Assembly (NCBI GenBank): GCA_017634455.1
Contig: JAGBNK010000017.1
Coordinates: forward strand, 1 to 59,624
Source of the DNA: Lachnospiraceae bacterium
GTDB taxonomy: Bacteria; Bacillota; Clostridia; Lachnospirales; Lachnospiraceae
Reading direction: 5' to 3'
Length of the DNA stretch: 59,624 nt
Position 1 is the stretch's first letter; every line of letters begins with the position of its first letter. Shown here piece by piece: positions 53,561-59,624 of the stretch. Under the pieces are notes generated by a model. That model was not told the DNA's origin. It searched no databases and saw only the letters and a list, made by a program, of their open reading frames with translations. The translations under genes were made by a program, and so were the position numbers.

Positions 53561-54179
53561 CCTTATCCCTCTTCTTTTTAAATCTGCGATACTCTTCGCC
53601 CTTTAGCACCTTGATAGTACCATCAATATTTTTGACTATCATTATAACAGCCAGAATAATCATAACTATTCCGCCCATGGTCCCCTGCTGCCAGAAAGCA
53701 AAAGGTATTGCAACCACAGGTGCCAAAATAGCAGCTGTCCATAAATCTCCTGTCACTATGGCAAATATACCAACAGCAATTCCAATAATCGCTCCCCATG
53801 GTATGAGACTCACAACCATATATGCAACTGTAACAGTTACACCCTTGCCACCTTTGAACTTATGCCAGATTGGATAATTGTGTCCTAGAACAGTTCCAAG
53901 TCCAGCCATCGCCAGAATTGTGCCTAATCCCAAATGGTCTTTCGCCACAAGATAAGATATGCCAAATGCCAACAGCGTCTTGATTACATCTCCTGCCAGA
54001 ACCAAAAATCCTGCCTTCTTGCCCACTCTATGCATTACATTGGCCATACCAGGATTTCCTGAACCCACCTGGAACACATCCTCATGAGCCATAAGTCTAA
54101 CCACCACAACAGCTGTGAGGAAACATCCACAGACATATCCAATTAACAAACATATTACCTGATACATATTGATTTCCAT
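53553..54179 (-). CDS. plsY: Glycerol-3-phosphate acyltransferase PlsY
   Basis: PlsY transfers an acyl group from acyl-phosphate to glycerol-3-phosphate in the first step of phospholipid synthesis. The 208-aa membrane protein has five or so helices and the three PlsY motifs: GSGNPGMANV (near 40), HNYPIWHKFKGGKGVTV (near 105) and a third around residue 175 (the distal part, GEEYRRFKKK, is cytoplasmic). The start at 54179 has GGAG 8 bases upstream. It lies between the TraX-like gene and tcdA on the same strand with short gaps. Confidence 0.93.
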   Translation of the reverse strand: MEINMYQVICLLIGYVCGCFLTAVVVVRLMAHEDVFQVGSGNPGMANVMHRVGKKAGFLVLAGDVIKTLLAFGISYLVAKDHLGLGTILAMAGLGTVLGHNYPIWHKFKGGKGVTVTVAYMVVSLIPWGAIIGIAVGIFAIVTGDLWTAAILAPVVAIPFAFWQQGTMGGIVMIILAVIMIVKNIDGTIKVLKGEEYRRFKKKRDKDE

Positions 54180-54200
54180 CTAATAATCTCCACTGTCTAT

Positions 54201-54974
54201 TTATATTCCCATGGACTTGCATATTATTCCCAAAATCAACAGGTGCAGAGGATAGAATACATAGAAGAAATACTTCATTCCGCGTCCTCTCTTACCATTG
54301 TAGAAATGAATGAGAATAATATCCAAAAATGCAGTGAACTCAACTATATTGCCAAGAGTAAGTATTAAACTTCCCCAGGCCATTGTTCTCTTGCGTCCTC
54401 TGGTTCTGACAAAATACATAACATATACTGTCAAGATTCCCATAATATCATAATCCGTGTTCAATGCATAGGCTATTACACAGGCAATTATCATGGTTCC
54501 CAACATTATAAGCTTATTGCCCTTCTGTCCATTTCTTCTCTCTGCAATTGTCTCTGCCAGCCACAGACCTGCCATGGCAATGGTAAATGTCCAGAACACA
54601 TTCTGATGCTCGAAGTTCCAGATAGTAGTCTCATGGGCAAAATCAAAAGGTATCTCACTAATAAGCGCAAAGAGAAACATTCTGCTGAGATAATTCCTCT
54701 TACTGTGAGTATAATGGAATCCCTCCACCATACAGAAGCAGAAGATTGGGAAAGCCAATCGACCAATGAGACGAATTATAGCATCCGCAATTATATATTT
54801 ACCCATAGGTCCGCTGAAATCAAAATTGTACATAGCGTCAGCAGCACCATTTGCCATAATAAATCTCTCTAATATAGATGCACCCAAATGGTCTATAAGC
54901 ATAATAACAACAGCTATTATCTTCAGTCCTGTAGATGTTATTCCGCCTCTGCCCTTATAATAGTCTAAATTCAT
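54201..54974 (-). CDS. TraX-family membrane protein
   Basis: This 257-aa integral membrane protein has about eight hydrophobic helices and the TraX-family pattern: TGLKIIAVVIMLIDHLG near the N terminus, RLIGRLAFPIFCFCMVEGF, RNYLSRMFLFALISEIPFD and the C-terminal FYVFYPLHLLIL. TraX acetylates pilin in F-plasmid conjugation, but chromosomal Firmicute homologues have no conjugation context and probably modify some other surface molecule. The YPxHL end also fits membrane acyltransferases. No conjugation genes are nearby. Confidence 0.85.
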   Translation of the reverse strand: MNLDYYKGRGGITSTGLKIIAVVIMLIDHLGASILERFIMANGAADAMYNFDFSGPMGKYIIADAIIRLIGRLAFPIFCFCMVEGFHYTHSKRNYLSRMFLFALISEIPFDFAHETTIWNFEHQNVFWTFTIAMAGLWLAETIAERRNGQKGNKLIMLGTMIIACVIAYALNTDYDIMGILTVYVMYFVRTRGRKRTMAWGSLILTLGNIVEFTAFLDIILIHFYNGKRGRGMKYFFYVFYPLHLLILGIICKSMGI

Positions 54975-55018
54975 AATCTAATATTCTCCAAATAGTCCTG
55001 TTATAATGTCATAATTTA

Positions 55019-55867
55019 CTAGTCATACAGACCGGCCTTACTGCTAAGCATTCCTGTAGTCATCTCAGCCCAGGAATATTCTTCCATATATACACCATAA
55101 TAAGAATTAATTGCCACAGCATCACCTGCCAGGAATTTATATAAATCACAGTCTACTTTGCCAGGATTTATAGCAAGATAGTTGTATCTCTTCTCCACAA
55201 TATCTTCTAATCCAGCCTGTCTCAATGTCTTCATAAGAGATGCAATAACCTTCTGTACATAGCCACTCTTTCTCTTATCTCCAATGGCATCTTCCCACAG
55301 ATATGCTTCAATTTCTGCATTGGCAATTCCAACACCTTTTTGATCTATTAGAATGGCCAGAAGCTCTCTGCTCTTGCTTCTCTCAAATACCATCTCTCTG
55401 CCATTGATTGTTGGATGGAATTTACCAAAGGTCGTAACCTTTAACTGTTTATCTCCTGCATCAGAAGCAGTCTCCACTGGATGAGTACCATTTATAACAG
55501 TCTCTAATTTCTCCACTGTATGCTTTACAGCATCGGCAGTAACAGGTTTAAGTAAGTAACCACTAGCTGATACTGCAAATGCTTCACTGGCATAATCATT
55601 ATATGCTGTGACAAATATTATTTTGGTCTGTGGTGACAAATCCTTGATGCTTTTGGCAAGCTCAATACCTGTGGTTCCTCTTAATCTAATATCCAGGAAA
55701 GCATAATCCAACTTCCCCGAATCCACCAGTTCCCTGGTTTTCTCCACTGCTTCAGAAGCTTTGCCGTAAGCATATATTTCATCCTCAGCAAAAACTTCTT
55801 TCAAAGCAGAAACCAGTGATTCTCTTGCCAGCTCCTCATCATCAACCGCCAATATGTTTTTTCCCAT
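55019..55867 (-). CDS. Response regulator with a SARP/BTAD-type output domain
   Basis: This 282-aa protein has a receiver (DDE at 9-11, phospho-Asp in YAFLDIRLRG near 58, Lys in LLKPVTA near 107), then a winged-helix region (about 150-225, with KLKVTTFGKF-like spacing, SRELLAILIDQKGVGIANAE and ASLMKTLRQAGL) and the beginning of a bacterial transcriptional activation domain (CDLYKFLAGD). This resembles SARP-type regulators, here under two-component control. The cognate kinase is the 7TM protein whose gene is just upstream. The start at 55867 has AAGGAG 8 bases upstream. Targets are unknown. Confidence 0.85.
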   Translation of the reverse strand: MGKNILAVDDEELARESLVSALKEVFAEDEIYAYGKASEAVEKTRELVDSGKLDYAFLDIRLRGTTGIELAKSIKDLSPQTKIIFVTAYNDYASEAFAVSASGYLLKPVTADAVKHTVEKLETVINGTHPVETASDAGDKQLKVTTFGKFHPTINGREMVFERSKSRELLAILIDQKGVGIANAEIEAYLWEDAIGDKRKSGYVQKVIASLMKTLRQAGLEDIVEKRYNYLAINPGKVDCDLYKFLAGDAVAINSYYGVYMEEYSWAEMTTGMLSSKAGLYD

Positions 55868-55892
55868 TTTTCATTCTCCTTACTTTTACCTT

Positions 55893-57722
55893 TTACAACA
55901 ATATCTTCTCTTCAAGAGGGATTGTAATTGTAACCTGAGTTCCAACCCCTGGCTTGCTCTTTATATCAAGTGTCGCTCCACACATGTCAGACAATCTGCG
56001 TCTTACATTTTCCAGACCGATATGACTTTTTCCATCCTCCATAGCAACTATGCCTTCAAAGCCTACTCCATCATCATCTACCACAATCAATACATCGTCA
56101 TATTTTCTCTGAACACTTATAAGTACCTTGCCTCCGTCTTCTTTATCTCCCACTCCATGCTTAATAGCATTTTCCACAATAGGCTGGAGAGACAAGGCTG
56201 GTAGTTCAAAATCAGTATATTGAATATCATATTCCACATGTAAATACTCGCCCTGGCGAATCAATTCCAATTCCACATAATGCTTTGTATGCTCTAGTTC
56301 CTGCTCAAAAGGAATAAGCTTATTACTCTTTAAGGAATCCATATTGCCTCGCAAATACAAAGCAAAGTCTCCCAAAGCCTTCTGAGCCTCCTTTGGGTCC
56401 TTCACGCATAGCATCTGTATAGCCGTCAGAGAATTATATAGAAAATGTGGCTGTATCTGACTAAGCATAATTGACATCTGATTTTCCATAAGCTGTTTCT
56501 CTAATACATCTGACTGTCGAGCCTTTTGAGCAAATTCTACTGTTCTATACAATAGCATGACAAACTGCATTATGCCATATATTGATATACCCAGTTCAAA
56601 TACATTTATCAGGAAACTATGAGCGAACATGTAGTACCCCAGCTCCACGACAGTAAATCCGGACAATATAATATTCGAAACCATCTCTCCATTAAATTTA
56701 CCAACTTTTTCATAATAATCCTGGCAATCCATATACTCCAGCACTGCATCAACGATTATGCTTGCAATTGCAATCACACTCAAAACACCTGTCCATAATA
56801 TGGTATTAATATGTGGAAATACTGCACCTGCCACTGCGAAAGTCACTATTGCCACGCACCATATAGCCATCACAAGCTGAGATATTCTGGAATAGAGTTT
56901 CTTTCGCATATGTATGAACATATTTTCCAGAAAGAATAATATCAGCAATGCCTGATTTACTATATCCACTACTCCGATAGCCCTGTAATTACCCATAAAC
57001 AAAGTAATATAATCATAATCTATGAAGCAGCAGAAACTTCCAAAGAGAAGTACCAAACTACATGATACTGAACCTCTGGCTTCAGATCTGCGGGTGGTAA
57101 TCAAAACCGATGCTACCATCAGCTCTCCTATAGAAAAAGTAAACAGTATAAGACATACCGTTATACTTCCAATATTCGCTTTTACCCTATCACTGACCAG
57201 ACCATATCGGGTTCCCACACACAATTTATGTAATGAATCCGAAACAACTCCTGCGTATTCTTCACCAGGAACTTTTGAAATGGTTATGTCTACTAAATCT
57301 GTAGTTTTGACGCCATTATTGCCAAAGAAATCCCATCTGGGCCTATAGTCATTAGAATTATCAAATACAATCCTGCCATTTACAGAAACTTTGATTATCT
57401 CCCTATACATATATAGAAACACTCTGTGCCCTGCAGGTATATCCTCTGTGAAATGTCCTACTACGCGAACGGAAGATGCCTCTCCAATATCAATGCTTTT
57501 CAGATTGTCAAATGGAATCATCTCCCCGTTTCCATCCAGTTCATATACACCCACCAATGGGGCATCCATAATCTCCTTGCCATCGCTCATAGGCAAACTC
57601 ATAAAGGATGCGACATATAGGATACTTGATATAACAAAGATCCACGCAATAATAATATATATTAGGGACCTCCTGTAGAAATCATTAAAAAATTTATTGT
57701 CTTTTTCTCTGATAAAACCCAT
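55893..57722 (-). CDS. Sensor histidine kinase with 7TM receptor and LytS-type core
   Basis: This 609-aa protein has a first helix (about 18-40), an extracytoplasmic beta-rich domain (about 45-180, with VFLYMYREIIKVSVNGRIVF, resembling 7TMR-DISM sensors), seven further helices (about 185-400) and a cytoplasmic kinase of the His_kinase/YesM-LytS class: SQIQPHFLYNSLTAIQ (His near 437), N-box LQPIVENAIKHGVGD and G-box DDDGVGF, GLENVRRRL. It is paired with the REC-BTAD regulator downstream. The start at 57722 follows GGGGAG and overlaps the HD-domain gene by 29 bases. Confidence 0.88.
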   Translation of the reverse strand: MGFIREKDNKFFNDFYRRSLIYIIIAWIFVISSILYVASFMSLPMSDGKEIMDAPLVGVYELDGNGEMIPFDNLKSIDIGEASSVRVVGHFTEDIPAGHRVFLYMYREIIKVSVNGRIVFDNSNDYRPRWDFFGNNGVKTTDLVDITISKVPGEEYAGVVSDSLHKLCVGTRYGLVSDRVKANIGSITVCLILFTFSIGELMVASVLITTRRSEARGSVSCSLVLLFGSFCCFIDYDYITLFMGNYRAIGVVDIVNQALLILFFLENMFIHMRKKLYSRISQLVMAIWCVAIVTFAVAGAVFPHINTILWTGVLSVIAIASIIVDAVLEYMDCQDYYEKVGKFNGEMVSNIILSGFTVVELGYYMFAHSFLINVFELGISIYGIMQFVMLLYRTVEFAQKARQSDVLEKQLMENQMSIMLSQIQPHFLYNSLTAIQMLCVKDPKEAQKALGDFALYLRGNMDSLKSNKLIPFEQELEHTKHYVELELIRQGEYLHVEYDIQYTDFELPALSLQPIVENAIKHGVGDKEDGGKVLISVQRKYDDVLIVVDDDGVGFEGIVAMEDGKSHIGLENVRRRLSDMCGATLDIKSKPGVGTQVTITIPLEEKILL

Positions 57723-58476
57723 TTACTACTCCCCGAATCTCTTCTAATTGCTGATTTGTCTTATTATTTTCTGAAGTAAATCCCAACAACTGATCGTAAT
57801 ATCCCTGACTTCTTGTTGCATCCAGACTATATGGATATACCAACTCAAAGAACAGCGCCATATGACCTACAATATTATCAACTGCTGTATGCTTCAATTC
57901 TCTAAGAATCGCATGCTCTTCGCGAAAAGCCTCCATAACCTCAGATGACACCTCTGAATTCATTAATTCCTCAGTGGTGACATTGTATATATCCTCAAGA
58001 GGAGTATCAATATTTACCCTAAAAATATCCACCTTGTCTGCGTCTCTTAAAATATTTGCAAACATAACCTCTCTCTCATTTAAATCCTCTGGCAATCTAT
58101 AGTCGCTGTGATAATAAATTGCTGTATATAATAAATGAAAGAATTCCTCGTCGTCTGTATTATGGAAAAATCTATCAAGCAATCTGTCAGGTCCATATAA
58201 TAATTCAATTCCAAATCTGGCATGATCTATGGATTTACTGTCCACAAAGGTATTATATCTTCTAAGCTGTTCAAATCGACCTATGTCATGAAGCATTCCA
58301 CTGCACCAGGCCAAATCCACATCCTCATCAGACAAGTCTATACTTCTGGCAATTCTCTCACAGAGAGAAGCCACTCTGTATGTATGATCTATTTTCAATT
58401 TAATCTTGGGATTTGCAGCATCATACTCATTGGTATATCTTGCAAACTCATCTAGTACTTTCTTTCTGTCAATCAT
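57694..58476 (-). CDS. HD-domain phosphohydrolase
   Basis: This 260-aa protein carries the metal-binding HD signature: HTYRVASLCERIA (near 31), GMLHDIGRFEQLRR (HD near 62-63), an HSDYRLP histidine (near 122) and DADKVDIFRV (Asp near 145). Such stand-alone HD proteins hydrolyse nucleotides or similar phosphates; the substrate is unknown. It does not have the HD-GYP motif. GTG (58479) and ATG (58476) are both possible starts behind a weak GAGA site. It overlaps the kinase gene and follows the GGDEF gene by 54 bases, so it may form a signalling operon with them. Confidence 0.85.
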   Translation of the reverse strand: MIDRKKVLDEFARYTNEYDAANPKIKLKIDHTYRVASLCERIARSIDLSDEDVDLAWCSGMLHDIGRFEQLRRYNTFVDSKSIDHARFGIELLYGPDRLLDRFFHNTDDEEFFHLLYTAIYYHSDYRLPEDLNEREVMFANILRDADKVDIFRVNIDTPLEDIYNVTTEELMNSEVSSEVMEAFREEHAILRELKHTAVDNIVGHMALFFELVYPYSLDATRSQGYYDQLLGFTSENNKTNQQLEEIRGVVNGFYQRKRQ

Positions 58477-58530
58477 CACATAAATCTCTTTTCAATAAAT
58501 ATCTATCAGCTGACTATTACAAGTCACTGC

Positions 58531-59624
58531 TTATTCTTCCTGACCGTAATATACCTGATTACGACCATGAGTCTTGGCATAATAGAGGTTATCATCAGCG
58601 GCTTTGAGAAGCATATCCTCAGTCCAACCAGTCTGGCCTTGTATAATGCCGAAACTCATTGTCACCTTGATGGTAGTGCCGCCGCTAACTATCTCTAAAT
58701 CTCTCACCTTCTGAAGCATGTCATTCAAGGCTTCCACAGAAGGCATAAGGTCTGCCATCTCATATACTATCAGGAATTCTTCTCCGCCCCATCTTGCCAC
58801 GAAGCCCTTGCCCTTCATGCTGGCATTTAATACACCAGCCACTGACTTAAGTACTTCATCACCGGCATCATGACCATATGTATCATTTACCTTTTTAAAG
58901 AAATCGATGTCTCCTATACATACGCAAAATGGCATTCCGGAGTCCTCTCCCTTTTTCATTATGGTTTTCAGCCTATTGCCACCATAGCGTCTGTTATTCA
59001 ACTTGGTCAATGTATCAATTTCCACTAACACCTGAATATTTCTCTGCATTCTGCGAGCATCCTTGCAGACCTCGCCAAGCTCATCATCAGAATTCAAAAC
59101 CGGATCCACTGGAGTCATGAAATTACCATTTGCCACACTTCTCATAAACTTACTCAAAGCAGTAAATCTACGGATGATAGCCTTGCTGAATCTAATAGAA
59201 ATAGCACAGAAGAAAATTGCTGTAATTGCACATATTCCAGCCAAAGGACTTATAGCTCCGATGACACCATCATGAACGGTTGTCGCAGGACAACATACAC
59301 CAATCATGCCATATACAGTGCCATCCTTTAAAATTATAGGTTCATAATATGCGAAATAATTCTCATCTCCTATTTTGACATTGCTATAGAAATGAGCCTT
59401 GCCTCCATCTACAACATCCTTGTCCACAGCAGTTGCGGCCTTGGTTGTTATAAGCTTATCGCCATTTTCATCCTCGAAAGTAGTGAGAACTCTTACATTC
59501 TTGCAAAACAGAGAAATATCATAACCGAAATTATCCTTGATAGCATTTAATAATTCATAATCATCGCTTATGTCCGCTTTGCCCTTGTATACAATATAAG
59601 ATCCACCCTCGTTAAGCTGTATGC
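58531..59624 (-). CDS. Cache-GGDEF diguanylate cyclase (N terminus beyond window)
   Basis: The frame is open from the stop at 58531 to the right edge, so the gene is partial at its 5' end; the internal GTG at 59427 is not the start. The visible part (about 364 aa) includes the end of an extracytoplasmic Cache domain (IVYKGKADISDDYELLNAIK, then YFAYYEPIILKDGTVYGMIG), a transmembrane helix, a HAMP-like segment (ANGNFMTPVDPV) and a GGDEF domain with DTLTKLNNRRYGG, GDIDFFKKVNDTYGHDAGDE and the active site RWGGEEF. It should make c-di-GMP in response to an external solute. Confidence 0.92.
   Translation of the reverse strand, partial: IQLNEGGSYIVYKGKADISDDYELLNAIKDNFGYDISLFCKNVRVLTTFEDENGDKLITTKAATAVDKDVVDGGKAHFYSNVKIGDENYFAYYEPIILKDGTVYGMIGVCCPATTVHDGVIGAISPLAGICAITAIFFCAISIRFSKAIIRRFTALSKFMRSVANGNFMTPVDPVLNSDDELGEVCKDARRMQRNIQVLVEIDTLTKLNNRRYGGNRLKTIMKKGEDSGMPFCVCIGDIDFFKKVNDTYGHDAGDEVLKSVAGVLNASMKGKGFVARWGGEEFLIVYEMADLMPSVEALNDMLQKVRDLEIVSGGTTIKVTMSFGIIQGQTGWTEDMLLKAADDNLYYAKTHGRNQVYYGQEE

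Noticed and set aside
54201-54974. Conjugative element suggested by a TraX-like protein
   Set aside because: No relaxase, coupling protein, integrase or attachment repeats are nearby; TraX homologues are common on Firmicute chromosomes.
1-59624. CRISPR arrays, tRNA or rRNA genes, intact insertion sequences or prophage
   Set aside because: No regularly spaced repeats, tRNA-like cloverleafs, rRNA sequence or transposase/phage proteins were seen on either strand.

Overview
The window looks like chromosome from a low-GC anaerobic Firmicute of the Lachnospiraceae, near Butyrivibrio or Pseudobutyrivibrio. The grounds are the AT-rich codon use, a type III glutamine synthetase beside a type I enzyme, LL-diaminopimelate aminotransferase, a domain-permuted GH3 glucosidase of the kind known from Butyrivibrio and Ruminococcus, and many c-di-GMP proteins. 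The genus is inference. I see no rRNA, tRNA, CRISPR array or intact mobile element. Nearly all genes lie on the minus strand.

Left part (1-13.8 kb), accessory: a wrecked GH43 gene; an apparent operon of a YhfC-type membrane protease, an unrecognised 93-aa protein and a DUF1848 protein; a divergent TetR/DUF998 pair with tandem operators in its promoter; a small membrane protein/XRE regulator pair; a FliB-like cysteine-rich protein; a two-component system next to a MacB/FtsX-type ABC exporter; an AI-2E family transporter; and a solitary type IV prepilin-like gene. A decayed copy of the tail of the 93-aa protein lies just upstream of the response regulator and supplies its ribosome binding site.

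Central part (13.8-30.95 kb), nitrogen assimilation. Read on the minus strand it runs asnB, glnN, amt-PII fusion, dapL, pyrG, gltB, gltD, glnA, nitR. The last gene encodes an ANTAR-domain RNA-binding antiterminator with a degenerate receiver. The leaders of asnB and pyrG each carry a good sigma-A promoter, two short hairpins with hexaloops AAAGGC or AAGGGC (A at position 1, G at position 4, the ANTAR recognition pattern), and two terminators, each overlapping one of the short hairpins. A similar hairpin (loop AAUGGG) overlaps the terminator in front of amt. My reading is that nitR closes an autoregulated antitermination regulon joining ammonium uptake, glutamine and glutamate synthesis, and the glutamine users AsnB and CTP synthase. 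This is the strongest candidate for a new system.

Right part (30.9-59.6 kb), signalling and sugars: a GGDEF enzyme with two solute-binding-like sensor domains; two GH3 glucosidases, one anchored at both ends and preceded by an AgrC/AgrA-like pair and tandem 21-bp-spaced palindromes; a methyl-accepting protein; a 1754-aa EAL protein with three GGDEF-type domains; a GH2 beta-galactosidase; a flavoprotein; and a compact run of tcdA, plsY, a TraX-like gene, a REC-BTAD regulator, a 7TM histidine kinase, an HD hydrolase and a Cache-GGDEF gene cut by the right edge.
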